Made by a program: the position numbers and the translations under genes
From: Bordetella parapertussis
Lineage (GTDB): Bacteria; Pseudomonadota; Gammaproteobacteria; Burkholderiales; JACQAP01
Reading direction: 5' to 3'
DNA: 64,000 bases
Assembly (NCBI GenBank): GCA_945900965.1
Contig: CAMDKM010000017.1
Span: 16,356 to 80,355, forward strand
Part shown: positions 1-8,574 of the stretch, one piece after another
Layout of the letters: each line of letters opens with the position of its first letter
Position numbering within the stretch: position 1 is the stretch's first letter
The notes under the pieces: model-generated
Database searches by the model: none
What the model was told of the DNA's origin: nothing
What the model saw: the letters and a program-made list of their open reading frames with translations, nothing else

Positions 1-95
1 GGTCAAGAACAACTGAAAATAACGGCCTGTAACTGCCGATGACCACCTCTGCGCGGCTGATTTTTTACTAACGTGATTCTGTCTTTGTATTTGAT

Positions 96-123
96 TTTCC
101 TCCGCGTCCTCCGCGGTGAGCGC
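96..123. repeat. Dispersed low-complexity repeat (W family), site a
   Basis: The text CCTCCGCGTCCTCCGCGGTG lies just beyond the oxyR stop codon. It belongs to a family of near-repetitive words built on CTCYGYG/CTTTGCG units, seen at four other intergenic sites in this window. No coding function is visible. Bases 1-95 before it show no gene. Confidence 0.5.
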
Positions 124-129
124 TTGCTT

Positions 130-1035
130 TTAGTTGCTCCCCGGCAAGATTGGTAATTTCAACCCACGAGCGGCCTCGCCCACCGCACGCAGCGCCACCA
201 TACGCGGAAACCCGCTTCGCCATGCGAGGGCAATGCGCCGCATGGGACGCGGTTCGTCGAAGGGCACAGCTTTCACCAGCGCCTGAGCATGGCGCGAAGT
301 CAGTGCGGTGGCGGGCAAAACAGTCATGCCCAGGCCCGAGGCCACCATGCTGCGCAGGGTTTCCAAGGAGTTGCCCTGTCGGCCCGCCACCGGTGCGCGG
401 GCGAATTCGCCGCAGGCATCGAGCACCTGATCGCGGAAGCAATGGCCAACGGGCAGTAACAACAGGTCGGCCGGTTGCAGCTCGCCAAGCGTGACACGCT
501 TGCGTTTCGCCCACGGGTGTTTGGCGGGCACAACCAACTGGAAATCCTCGTCGTAAAGCGCATGGGTTTCAATCCCCGGCACCTCAAAGGGCAGGGCCAG
601 AATGGCAGCGTCTATCGTCCCAGCGCGCAGCATCGCTTCCAGATTCGCGGTCAGGTTCTCCTCGATGTCGAGTGGCATCTGCGGGGCGGCCGCGCGTAGC
701 GCCTGTACCAGATCGGGCAGCACATACGGCGCGATGGTCGGAATCACTCCCAGGCGCAACACTCCCGCGAGTGGATTGCGGCCGGATTTGGCGATGCTCT
801 TCACACGCTTGGCTTCCTCCAACACCCGGCGTGCCTGCTCCACTACACGTGCACCAGAATCGGTAAGAAGTACGCCGCCCGTGCCTCGCTCGAACACCTT
901 GACACCCAGTTCGCCCTCCAGATTGCGTATCGCTGCCGACAGGCTGGGCTGACTGACGAAGCAGCGCTCGGCCGCGCGCCCGAAGTGTTTCTCCTCGGCC
1001 ACGGCCACGATGTATTTGAGTTCCTGAAGCGTCAT
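130..1035 (-). CDS. oxyR: OxyR, LysR-family hydrogen peroxide sensor and regulator
   Basis: A 301-residue LysR-type transcription factor that senses peroxide through a reversible disulfide and activates antioxidant genes. The N-terminal winged helix-turn-helix spans about residues 2-60 (FGRAAERCFVSQPSLSAAIR), followed by the effector domain. The redox pair is conserved: Cys199 in GHCFRDQ and Cys208 in LDAC, with exactly the E. coli OxyR numbering and spacing, which separates it from other LysR proteins. I chose the ATG at 1033-1035 (MTLQELKYIV) because OxyR proteins begin there; an in-frame upstream start adds nine atypical residues. It is divergent from the peroxiredoxin gene at 1319, and an OxyR box lies between them. 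The regulatory role is inferred from the family. Confidence 0.95.
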   Translation of the reverse strand: MTLQELKYIVAVAEEKHFGRAAERCFVSQPSLSAAIRNLEGELGVKVFERGTGGVLLTDSGARVVEQARRVLEEAKRVKSIAKSGRNPLAGVLRLGVIPTIAPYVLPDLVQALRAAAPQMPLDIEENLTANLEAMLRAGTIDAAILALPFEVPGIETHALYDEDFQLVVPAKHPWAKRKRVTLGELQPADLLLLPVGHCFRDQVLDACGEFARAPVAGRQGNSLETLRSMVASGLGMTVLPATALTSRHAQALVKAVPFDEPRPMRRIALAWRSGFPRMVALRAVGEAARGLKLPILPGSN

Positions 1036-1055
1036 TTGCAATTCAAAAATTGGTT

Positions 1056-1200
1056 GAACCACAGAGGCACCGAGAGCACGGAGGAAAACTTTGCTTGTTC
1101 ATACTCGCACATATAGCCAAAGGATTAATATTATTTCCTGGGCAACATATGGGAAGCTTCGCTCTTCTCCGTGCCTCTGTGTCTCTGTGGTGAGGTTTCC
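1056..1200. repeat. W-family inverted repeat in the oxyR-prx intergenic region, site b
   Basis: The left arm (about 1056-1087, containing AACCACAGAGGCACCGAG) is an imperfect inverted copy of the right arm (about 1165-1200, containing CCGTGCCTCTGTGTCTCTG). Together they could form a long cruciform or RNA stem-loop between oxyR and the divergent peroxiredoxin gene. The arms repeat words found at 29936, 41111 and 51451. The element lies on the oxyR-proximal side of the OxyR box. Confidence 0.6.
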
Positions 1201-1211
1201 AGTCTTACCTG

Positions 1212-1248
1212 ATAGCTTGTGCCTATCAATGCCATCGTAACAAAGTCT
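1212..1248 (+). promoter_or_regulatory. OxyR binding site and promoter of the peroxiredoxin gene
   Basis: The sequence reads ATAG-N7-CTAT-N7-ATCG-N7-GTCT. This follows the four-quarter spacing of the OxyR consensus (ATAG-N7-CTAT twice, N7 between); the first half is perfect and the second is degenerate. The last T of the box is the first base of a candidate -35 (TTGGCC, 1248-1253), as expected for an activator contacting polymerase. A candidate -10 lies near 1270-1278. The same arrangement occurs upstream of dps at 44450. Confidence 0.75.
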
Positions 1249-1318
1249 TGGCCTCAATTGTGGGGCCGAGACTACAGTGCCGGCCATCCGATTGACCAGT
1301 CCTCTAAAGGAGATAGCA

Positions 1319-2056
1319 ATGACTGCAACCCGCGAAGGAAAACGCGTGCCCCAGGTGACTTTCCGCACCCGCGTCAACAACGAATGGAAGAACATCACCA
1401 CCGACGAATTATTCAAAGACAAGACCGTGGCCGTGTTTTCGCTGCCCGGCGCATTTACCCCGACCTGTTCTTCGACGCATCTGCCCCGCTATAACGAACT
1501 AGCGCCGGCATTTTTCGCCAACGGAGTGGATTCCTTAGTTTGTATTTCTGTAAACGACACTTTTGTAATGAACGAATGGGCCAAGGATCAGGAATCCGCC
1601 AATGTGACCTTAATCCCCGACGGCAACGGTGAATTCACCGACGGGATGGGTATGCTGGTGGACAAGGCCGATCTGGGCTTCGGCAGGCGCTCCTGGCGCT
1701 ATTCGATGCTGGTACGCGATGGCGTTGTGGAAAAAATGTTCGTCGAGCCGAACAAACCGGGTGATCCTTTCGAAGTATCCGATGCCGACACTATGCTCGC
1801 CTACGTCAATCCGAAAGCGAAAAAGCCCGATCAAGTCGCCATACTCACCCGCGAAGGTTGTCAGTGGTGCGCCAAGGCCAAGGCGAAACTGACCGAACTC
1901 GGTTACGACTATGTGGAAGTACCTCTGGAACACAAGGACCGCAGCCGTGTTGTCGGTGCCATCTCCGGTGCGCAGACCGTGCCGCAGGTGTTCATCAACG
2001 GCGAACGCATCGGGGGATGGGAAGAACTGGAAAGCTGGGCGCAGAAGGCGGCTTGA
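1319..2056 (+). CDS. Hybrid peroxiredoxin 5-glutaredoxin (glutathione peroxidase)
   Basis: A 245-residue cytoplasmic enzyme that reduces hydrogen and alkyl peroxides using its own fused glutaredoxin and glutathione. The N-terminal Prx5 domain (about 1-165) carries the peroxidatic Cys50 in PGAFTPTC. The C-terminal glutaredoxin domain (about 170-245) carries the CQWC redox site at 181-184 and the cis-proline loop TVPQVFING. The architecture matches the Haemophilus PGdx type. The ATG at 1319 is chosen because AAAGGAGA lies directly upstream; a longer in-frame start has no such site. It is divergent from oxyR and preceded by an OxyR box, so peroxide induction is likely. Confidence 0.93.
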   Translation: MTATREGKRVPQVTFRTRVNNEWKNITTDELFKDKTVAVFSLPGAFTPTCSSTHLPRYNELAPAFFANGVDSLVCISVNDTFVMNEWAKDQESANVTLIPDGNGEFTDGMGMLVDKADLGFGRRSWRYSMLVRDGVVEKMFVEPNKPGDPFEVSDADTMLAYVNPKAKKPDQVAILTREGCQWCAKAKAKLTELGYDYVEVPLEHKDRSRVVGAISGAQTVPQVFINGERIGGWEELESWAQKAA

Positions 2057-2120
2057 GGCAACGCTCTCTCGGCGCAGAGCGCCGTTTCGGGGTAAGTCCG
2101 TCGCAGTATCGGGCGGTGCC

Positions 2121-2216
2121 GGCGGGTTGCGCTTCGCTAACCCGCCCTACGGTGTCATTCCTGCAGCGGCGGAGACCTGTCAAAAACCGGGTTCCCGCCT
2201 GCGCGGGAACGACAGG
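2121..2216. repeat. Two palindromic intergenic repeats
   Basis: The first is GGCGGGTT (2121-2128) paired with AACCCGCC (2139-2146). The second is GTTCCCGC (2191-2198) paired with GCGGGAAC (2203-2210), extended by CCTGTC/GACAGG (2176-2181 and 2211-2216). Both resemble short palindromes dispersed in many proteobacterial genomes. They may also act as terminators for the upstream gene, although no T-tract follows. Confidence 0.6.
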
Positions 2217-2330
2217 GGGATGCGAACATCGCGTGGGACAGTGCTCATGGCATCGCATTAGGTAACCCGGGCGCGAATCATCCAATCTCGGGTATGCTCC
2301 CGGCACCATCAATTACTTCAGGAACACGCC

Positions 2331-2636
2331 ATGATCCACGTCATCGCCACCGTCGACTTGCAGCCCGGCAAACGCGACGCCTTTCTAGCCGAATTCCGCA
2401 AACTCATTCCGGATGTCAAGGCGGAAGCCGGATACATAGAATACGGCCCCACCATCGATGCCGAGACCGATATCCCAAACCAGTCCCGCAATCCCGACCG
2501 GGTAGTCATCATCGAAAAATGGGAAACGCTGGCGCACCTCAAGGCACATGCCGTGGCACCACACATGCAAGCCTACCGGCCAAAGGTGAAAGACTTCGTG
2601 AAGTCGATGGAACTACGGGTGCTGTCGCCAGCCTGA
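2331..2636 (+). CDS. Putative quinol monooxygenase, ABM domain
   Basis: A 101-residue single-domain protein of the antibiotic biosynthesis monooxygenase (ABM/YgiN-like) family, a dimeric alpha-beta ferredoxin-like fold that often oxidises quinols or phenols without a cofactor. Typical features are the start MIHVIATVDLQPGKRDAFL, the central GYIEYG strand and the VVIIEKWETLAHLKAH segment. The length is normal for the family. Unusually, a degenerate copy of the C-terminal coding sequence (KDFVKSMELRVLSPA) occurs about 2 kb downstream at 4660-4719. The substrate is unknown. Confidence 0.85.
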   Translation: MIHVIATVDLQPGKRDAFLAEFRKLIPDVKAEAGYIEYGPTIDAETDIPNQSRNPDRVVIIEKWETLAHLKAHAVAPHMQAYRPKVKDFVKSMELRVLSPA

Positions 2637-2681
2637 GGCAGCCTGCGCGTTGTGCGCTCTGGTCGGAGACCCTGCGCCCGA

Positions 2682-3449
2682 TCAGTGCAGTCCGGCGTCC
2701 ACCACAAATGCCTGCGCAGTGGCCATGCCGCTATCCGCGGCGGCCAGCCACATCACCATGCGGGCGATGTCTTCCGCCATCAGCCGCTTCTTGAGGCATT
2801 GCTGGCGCATCAGATTTACTTCCGCGTCCGGCGTCAGCCAAAGCTTGATCTGGCGCTCCGTCATCACCCAACCGGGTATGACGCAGTTGACGCGAATGTT
2901 GAACGGGCCGAGGTCGCGCGCCAACCCGCGCGTCAATCCTTCCACGCCCGCCTTGGCAGTCAAATATACCGGCATGCCCCCGGAAGCCGAGCGCCAACTG
3001 CCCGAGCCCAGGTTGATGATGGAGCCCCCGCCCAGGCGCTTCATGCCATCCATCACCGCCTGCGTTGCGAAGAACTGGTGACGAAGATTAACCGCAATGC
3101 GTTCATCCCAGTATTCCGGCGTCACGCTGTCGATCGAATGGCGGTCATCGCGCGCCGCGTTGTTCACCAGTACACCGGGATCGCCCAGGTCCTGCCTGGC
3201 CTCCTGGATCTTCAGGCGAAAATTGGGGATGTCGCGCACGTCGCTTCGATAGAAGTGCGGCTGCGCCTGTCCCCGGGTCGCGATGTCCGCCATCAATTTC
3301 TCCGCGGCCGGTCCGTCCACGTCGAAGAACGCAACACGCGCGCCCTGCGCCGCGAAATGCTCGACAATCGATGCGCCGATCCCGGTTGCGCCTCCGGTCA
3401 CGAATACGATTTTTTCTTTCAGACTGGGATAGATGGCCAATTCGGACAT
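2682..3449 (-). CDS. SDR-family dehydrogenase, D-xylose/L-arabinose 1-dehydrogenase-like
   Basis: A 255-residue classical short-chain dehydrogenase/reductase. It has the NAD(P) motif TGGATGIG at 18-25, the NNAA motif at 96-99, and the catalytic YxxxK (Tyr162, Lys166) preceded by serines at 149-151. The stretches NDDRH-like (NAARDDRH), YWDERIAVNLRH and the opening AIYPSLKEK strongly recall Caulobacter-type xylose dehydrogenase, so an aldose 1-dehydrogenase is the best guess. The ATG at 3449 has GGAGGT upstream. It is divergent from the aldo/keto reductase at 3597, which could share sugar or aldehyde chemistry. Substrate assignment is inference. Confidence 0.88.
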   Translation of the reverse strand: MSELAIYPSLKEKIVFVTGGATGIGASIVEHFAAQGARVAFFDVDGPAAEKLMADIATRGQAQPHFYRSDVRDIPNFRLKIQEARQDLGDPGVLVNNAARDDRHSIDSVTPEYWDERIAVNLRHQFFATQAVMDGMKRLGGGSIINLGSGSWRSASGGMPVYLTAKAGVEGLTRGLARDLGPFNIRVNCVIPGWVMTERQIKLWLTPDAEVNLMRQQCLKKRLMAEDIARMVMWLAAADSGMATAQAFVVDAGLH

Positions 3450-3596
3450 ACCCACCTCCGGGTTGTATCGAGCCTCATGAAGCGTCGTTCGTTTCGGGTT
3501 TCGCACCGACATTAGCCGGCATTCGCGTTCGCGAGTGTCCTGTTGAAGTGTATGCATGATAACCTGCGGTTGTCACCCACCCACCGGGCGCTCAAC

Positions 3597-4619
3597 ATGC
3601 ACTACCGTCTGCTCGGCCGTTCCGGCCTGCTGGTTTCGGAAATCTGTCTCGGCACAATGACCTATGGCGGGAAGGGCCGCTGGGAACCGATCGGGCAGCT
3701 CGGGCTTGCCGACGTCGAGGCGCAGGTAAAGCTGGCCTTCGATGCCGGCGTCAATTTCATCGACACCGCGAACGTCTATTCGGAGGGGGATTCCGAAGCG
3801 CTGCTCGGCCAGGCCCTGAAAAACGTCCGCCTGCCCCGGGAACAACTGATCGTTGCCACCAAGGCTCGGGTCAGGATGGGAAGCGGGCCCAATCAAGTGG
3901 GGCTTTCGCGCGGGCACCTCATGGATTCGGTGAACGCCAGCCTCAAGAGACTGCAACTGGAGCATATCGATCTGTTCCAGATTCACGGCCAGGACCTGGC
4001 CACCCCCATCGAAGAAACCTTGCGCACGCTGGAGGATCTGGTTCGTTCCGGAAAAGTGCGTTACATCGGCCTGAGCAATCACGCCGCGTGGCAAATCATG
4101 AAGGCCGTTTCCATTTCCAGTCATCGCGGCTGGAACCGTTTCGAAAGCATTCAAGCCTATTACTCCCTGGCGGGGCGGGAACTGGAGCGCGAAATTGTTC
4201 CGGTGGCACTCGATCAGGGCCTGGGCATTCTGGTCTGGAGTCCCCTGGCGGGAGGACTGCTGTCCGGGAAATTCAGCGAAAACGACAAGGGCCCGGAAGG
4301 CGCGCGTCGCACCCATTTCGATTTCCCGCCGGTGGACCGGCCCCGAGCGTTTCGCTGCGTCGAGGCGATGCGTCCGATCGCGAAGGCGCACGGTGTATCC
4401 GTGGCGCGGATAGCCTTGGCCTGGCTGCTCCATCAACCTGCCGTCGCCAGTGTGATCGTGGGCGCGAAATCGACTGCACAACTGGCAGACAACATCGCCG
4501 CGACAGATTTGAAATTGTCCGACGCCGAGCTTCAGGCCTTGAATGAAGTCAGCAAACTCCCGCCCGAATATCCAGGCTGGATGTTCGAGCGGCAAAACAA
4601 GGATCGTTTTCCCGCCTGA
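3597..4619 (+). CDS. Aldo/keto reductase
   Basis: A 340-residue NADPH-dependent oxidoreductase with a TIM-barrel fold. The catalytic tetrad can be read as Asp56, Tyr61 (NVYSEGDSE), Lys89 and His130 (QIHGQD). The cofactor-binding end IVGAKSTAQLADN is typical of the family. The ATG at 3597 (MHYRLLGRSG) matches the canonical start; earlier in-frame codons add a poor extension. It lies divergent from the SDR gene and next to the 3' end of the restriction operon. The length and sequence resemble the YajO/AKR11-13 type. The substrate is unknown. Confidence 0.9.
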   Translation: MHYRLLGRSGLLVSEICLGTMTYGGKGRWEPIGQLGLADVEAQVKLAFDAGVNFIDTANVYSEGDSEALLGQALKNVRLPREQLIVATKARVRMGSGPNQVGLSRGHLMDSVNASLKRLQLEHIDLFQIHGQDLATPIEETLRTLEDLVRSGKVRYIGLSNHAAWQIMKAVSISSHRGWNRFESIQAYYSLAGRELEREIVPVALDQGLGILVWSPLAGGLLSGKFSENDKGPEGARRTHFDFPPVDRPRAFRCVEAMRPIAKAHGVSVARIALAWLLHQPAVASVIVGAKSTAQLADNIAATDLKLSDAELQALNEVSKLPPEYPGWMFERQNKDRFPA

Positions 4620-4659
4620 CGTTCACCACGCCGCTCGCCGGAACACGTCTGGTCGCCCC

Positions 4660-4719
4660 CGGATACAGCCGAAGGACTTCATGACATCCATGGAACCACA
4701 GGTGCTCGCGCCTGCGGGA
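4660..4719 (+). pseudogene. Degenerate 3' fragment of an ABM monooxygenase gene
   Basis: The plus strand reads RIQPKDFMTSMEPQVLAPAG, closely matching the C-terminus of the intact ABM protein at 2331-2636 (VKDFVKSMELRVLSPA). Only about 20 codons survive and they have no start. The fragment lies between the aldo/keto reductase stop and the 3' end of hsdR. It therefore looks like the scar of a duplication or deletion at the edge of the restriction island. Confidence 0.6.
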
Positions 4720-7700
4720 TCAGGCCACGTCCCGGTAAATGTTGTCGCCGTCTCCGTAGTAGGCCTCGTAAACATGCTCGAATAGGGCGTCACACTTGGA
4801 GCGATAAAGCTCCTTTGTATAGCCCGGCGGCAGTCCTTCGTCGAGCATATCTTCAATGGTAATTTTTACCTGTGCCCGGGCGCTTGCCCGCTTGCGCCAA
4901 TCGAGAACAAGCAGGGAATTCAACCGCTCCAGAAGGTGATGCGCCACTTTCTTGACCTCGTCACGCTCCGCAGCGGACAGCTCCGGACCAGGCCGTGTCA
5001 GGATGTCGAATACTGTCAACTCGGCTTCGGTCAGATGCTCCCGCAGGTGCCGTCCCTGCTCATCTGTCAGCGCTCCGGTCAGGGCAAGAAGGTCCCTGAA
5101 TATCTCTTCGATGTTGCGGCTGCCGTTGTTGTACGCCTCTATCAGGGCTTCGAATTTTTCCAGGTAGTCGGTTCGCGTGCGATTGAGACGCACCATGCGT
5201 TCGAGTTGAGTCTTTACTGCCGCCTTGAGCCGTTCGAGGTCAGAGTTGGTCGGTTTCTTCTTTTCGAAGCGCTTCGCCAACTTCTCGAAATCGATCTTCG
5301 ATAGATCGATCACGGCATAGGCGCGATCTCCAGACTTGATCTTGAACGGCTCGGCACCGATCGAACGGTCGAGCAGTTCCTGAATGCCCTGCATGACATG
5401 CGAGATATCGGGCGGGTCACTGCGGTTTCGGATGTAGTCCGCGAGCGCTCGAATCGATCCGCAGCGCACCGCGAACTCAACGGCAACGGGATCCGGCTTC
5501 ACCGCACCGTAGAGCGCGTCGACCAGACGAGCCTGGGCAAGAAAATCCCGCTTTACCATCTCCGGCGCAAGCAAGAGGTTGGCGCCGTCCTCCACCGCCT
5601 GCGCCCGTTCGAATTTCTCGGCCGACGTCCCCTCGATTCTGCCGAGATCCACCCCATGAGCACCGCAGTAAGCCGTGGTATCAGCGACGGTCTTGCGCAA
5701 TTCCGCCACCAGTTCCTTCTTGTCCCGCACCGGCAAGCTTCCGCCGCGTCCCTTGGCATAGATGGCAAGCGCACGCTCCAGTGACGCGAATACGTTTGCG
5801 TAGTCGACGATCACGCCGCTGTGCTTGCCAGGAAACACGCGGTTCGCACGAGCAATGGTCTGCATGAGCGTGTGATTACGCATCGGCTTGTCGAGATAGA
5901 TCGTCGAGCAACTCGGCGCATCGAACCCGGTCAGCCACATGGCGCACAGGAACACCAAGCGCAGCGGGTCATCCGGGTCCTTGAACTTCTCGTCCAGCGC
6001 CTGCTCGTTCATACGCTTTCTGTGCGGCACGATTTCGAGACCGACCTTCTTCATTTGCTCGATTTCGTTCTGGCCAGGCGACACCACCACCGCCATGTCA
6101 GTGCCGTCAGTCATCGGCCAGTGCTTGCGCACCTTGTCGTACATGCGTAGCGCCGTGGCCTTATCGATGGACACCACCATCGCCTTGCCCTGAAAGCCTC
6201 GTCCGGTGAAATGGCGCACGATGTCCTTTGCTACCGTGTCCAGTCGATCGTCACGGGTGATGAGGTGATACTGGCGGGACAGTTCGCGCTCCAGCCGCTC
6301 TTCCTGCTCGGGGTCCAGCGCGGCCTGCTCAATCACCTCGTAGAGTTCGTCGTTCAGGTCCGGGTTGATCAGTTGCAACTCCGGGGTCCGGTTCTCGTAG
6401 TAAAGCGGTACCGTGGCCCCGTCCTCGATCGACTGCTGGAAGTCGTAGATCGAAATGTAGTCGCCGAAGACTTCCTTGGTCCGTTCTTCGCCTGCAATCA
6501 GCGGCGTGCCGGTGAAGGCGAGAAACAGCGCTTTGGGCAACGCGGCACGCATGTTCATCGCCAGCGTGTCGTACTGGCTGCGGTGTGCCTCGTCGGTGAG
6601 CACGATCACGTCCGGCCGGTCGCACAGGACTTCGGGTGTCTGGAACTTTTGGATCAGCGTGAATACGTAGCGGTGGTTTTCGGAAAGAAGCCTGCGCAGT
6701 TCCGCGCCGCTCTGCGCGTGGCAGATATCACCCTCCGCTTCAGTTACAGCGCCGCAGGCCTTGAAGGTCTTGGCGATCTGGTCGTCCAGCTCCACGCGGT
6801 CGGTGACGACGACAAAGGTCCAGTTTCCGGGGACTTTGCGCAGAATCTTCTGTGCGAAGAACACCATCGAGAAGCTCTTGCCGCTGCCTTGTGTCTGCCA
6901 GAACACCCCTCCGCGACCATGACCCGCCTTGCGCGCCTCGTGCATCGCGGCAATAGCGTTATTCACGCCGAGATACTGGTGGTTCTGCGCCAGTGCCTTG
7001 ACCAGACCGCTCTTGTGCTCGGAGAAAAGCGTGAAGTTCTCCACGATGTCGAGCAGCCGCGCGGGAAGACAGGTGCCCCGCAACATCACCTCCAGCGACA
7101 CCCGGCGCGGCTCGTCCTCGCGCTCGATGCGCTTCCACTCGGAGAAGCGCTCCCAGTCCGCCGTGATCGACCCGACCCGGCTGTCCGTGCCGTTCGAGGC
7201 GATCAGGAAGGCGTTGGACCAGAAGAGTTGCGGGATGCCATTCTGCAGATGCTTGTAGCTCGTCAGGTTTTCGTCGAAGGCACGCCGCGCCGAAACGCCG
7301 GGCTTCTTCAGTTCGATGACCACCCACGGCAATCCGTTCACGAAGCCGACGAGGTCCGGCCGGCACGTATAGAGCTGCCCCGTGACCGTCATCTGGGAGA
7401 CGAGCAGGAAATCGTTGGCTTCCGGATTCTCCCAATCCACCACCCGTACCCGTTCGTCCCTGAGACCGCCTCGCTCCCGGTCAGGCACCACTACTTTCAC
7501 GCCGTCCTTCAAGAACGTCCAGACCTCGCGGTTCGCACCGGGGAGCGTCATTGCAGAGCGGTCGCGAGTCAGCTCGTCGACTGCGCTTGTAATCGCCTCT
7601 GGCGGCAATCGCGGATTCAGCCGCTCCAGCACGGCACGCAGCAGGGGTGTGAGGACAACATCGCCCGATGTTTCGCGGCCAAGTGTGCCCCCAGCCCCAA

Positions 7701-7800
7701 AGATCTCTTCCGCCGCCGAGACCGTTTGCCACCCTAAAGATGCAAACAGCCCGATTGCGGGCTGTTCGACTAGCTGATCTTCGGAGTATTCACCCGACAT
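4720..7800 (-). CDS. hsdR: Type I restriction enzyme HsdR, motor and nuclease subunit
   Basis: A 1026-residue subunit that translocates and cleaves unmodified DNA in the HsdR2M2S1 complex. The N-terminal PD-(D/E)xK nuclease shows Asp149 in RPDLVGF and Glu163-Leu-Lys165 in VIELKKPG. The SF2 helicase has Walker A QGSGKSF at about 304-310 and the DEAH box at 403-406, followed by AFTGTPL. The C-terminal region is helical and normally binds HsdM/S. The length is typical of the family. It is the last gene of the operon: its ATG (7798-7800) directly abuts the stop of the HIRAN gene, so translation is probably coupled. All catalytic motifs look intact. Confidence 0.96.
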   Translation of the reverse strand: MSGEYSEDQLVEQPAIGLFASLGWQTVSAAEEIFGAGGTLGRETSGDVVLTPLLRAVLERLNPRLPPEAITSAVDELTRDRSAMTLPGANREVWTFLKDGVKVVVPDRERGGLRDERVRVVDWENPEANDFLLVSQMTVTGQLYTCRPDLVGFVNGLPWVVIELKKPGVSARRAFDENLTSYKHLQNGIPQLFWSNAFLIASNGTDSRVGSITADWERFSEWKRIEREDEPRRVSLEVMLRGTCLPARLLDIVENFTLFSEHKSGLVKALAQNHQYLGVNNAIAAMHEARKAGHGRGGVFWQTQGSGKSFSMVFFAQKILRKVPGNWTFVVVTDRVELDDQIAKTFKACGAVTEAEGDICHAQSGAELRRLLSENHRYVFTLIQKFQTPEVLCDRPDVIVLTDEAHRSQYDTLAMNMRAALPKALFLAFTGTPLIAGEERTKEVFGDYISIYDFQQSIEDGATVPLYYENRTPELQLINPDLNDELYEVIEQAALDPEQEERLERELSRQYHLITRDDRLDTVAKDIVRHFTGRGFQGKAMVVSIDKATALRMYDKVRKHWPMTDGTDMAVVVSPGQNEIEQMKKVGLEIVPHRKRMNEQALDEKFKDPDDPLRLVFLCAMWLTGFDAPSCSTIYLDKPMRNHTLMQTIARANRVFPGKHSGVIVDYANVFASLERALAIYAKGRGGSLPVRDKKELVAELRKTVADTTAYCGAHGVDLGRIEGTSAEKFERAQAVEDGANLLLAPEMVKRDFLAQARLVDALYGAVKPDPVAVEFAVRCGSIRALADYIRNRSDPPDISHVMQGIQELLDRSIGAEPFKIKSGDRAYAVIDLSKIDFEKLAKRFEKKKPTNSDLERLKAAVKTQLERMVRLNRTRTDYLEKFEALIEAYNNGSRNIEEIFRDLLALTGALTDEQGRHLREHLTEAELTVFDILTRPGPELSAAERDEVKKVAHHLLERLNSLLVLDWRKRASARAQVKITIEDMLDEGLPPGYTKELYRSKCDALFEHVYEAYYGDGDNIYRDVA

Positions 7801-8574
7801 TCAGTGATGAACGAGCGGCTGATAGTCATTGGAACTCATCGGTTCCACGCCAACGGGCAGAGTGCCTTCAAGTTCGATAAGGGCACGCTGGTTCGTGGGT
7901 GCCGGCTCCGGATTGATCCGGACCACTCGCGCACTCACCTGGCGGGACGCCTCAGACATTGCATGGAGAAAATCCATAACCAGGTAGCGCGGCGTCCAGC
8001 CAATCATGAAATAGTCGTCCGTCGTTTCGAGCTGGACCGCTGCCCCGGTTGCGGGATTGTTCAACTCGATAGCAACGCGAAGCGCTTCCCCCGGATTTAA
8101 GCGAGCAAGCCGTGCCTGGGATGCGGCATTTACATGCCGCCATCCATGCAGGAAGAATCGGCACACAAAACTTCCGTCCCGGCGCGGCTGGATCTTGGGG
8201 AACACTTCCAGGTGGTCCGTTTGCCGTTCACCTCCGCTGACGGAAAGAATGTCGATTGGATCGGTATGCCGGGGATCGAGCGCAAGCCGCTTCACGTATT
8301 CCGCGTAGTCGCTTCGGCGGGGGCTGATCACGCGGTTCTGAAACAGGGGAAAAAGCTCGCTTGCCTCATAAACACGATCCGGCTTGGGAAACGCCTCAAG
8401 GTAGCCGAATCCGGCCTCGGACATGGCCCGCTCGGCCCCCCGGGTATAGGTAAAGCGGTAGCTTGGCTCCTCTGGGACGACGTCAAGCCGTCCAATGGGG
8501 TACCAGGCGCGCGATGCCGGCATCCCGGCAACTGCCGGGCGGCTGGCCTGCCATGCTAAAAATAGGGTCTTCAT
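7801..8574 (-). CDS. HipA N-terminal-like protein fused to a HIRAN domain
   Basis: A 257-residue protein. The first about 115 residues resemble the N-terminal subdomain of HipA kinases (WYPIGRLDVV, RFTYTRGAERA, ELFPLFQNRV). Residues about 125-215 resemble a HIRAN domain (FVCRFFLHGWRHV, LRVAIELNNPATG), a fold that in eukaryotic HLTF binds DNA 3' ends. It overlaps the upstream kinase gene by 4 bp (ATGA), so the two encode halves of a HipA-like system. This recalls split HipS/HipT systems, but with a DNA-end-binding-type domain added. It abuts hsdR with no gap. Domain calls are by eye; function is inference. I see no HipB-type HTH gene nearby. Confidence 0.75.
   Translation of the reverse strand: MKTLFLAWQASRPAVAGMPASRAWYPIGRLDVVPEEPSYRFTYTRGAERAMSEAGFGYLEAFPKPDRVYEASELFPLFQNRVISPRRSDYAEYVKRLALDPRHTDPIDILSVSGGERQTDHLEVFPKIQPRRDGSFVCRFFLHGWRHVNAASQARLARLNPGEALRVAIELNNPATGAAVQLETTDDYFMIGWTPRYLVMDFLHAMSEASRQVSARVVRINPEPAPTNQRALIELEGTLPVGVEPMSSNDYQPLVHH

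Noticed and set aside
6211..7737. 508-codon plus-strand frame opposite hsdR
   Set aside because: Antisense to the helicase and nuclease motifs; no independent protein features.
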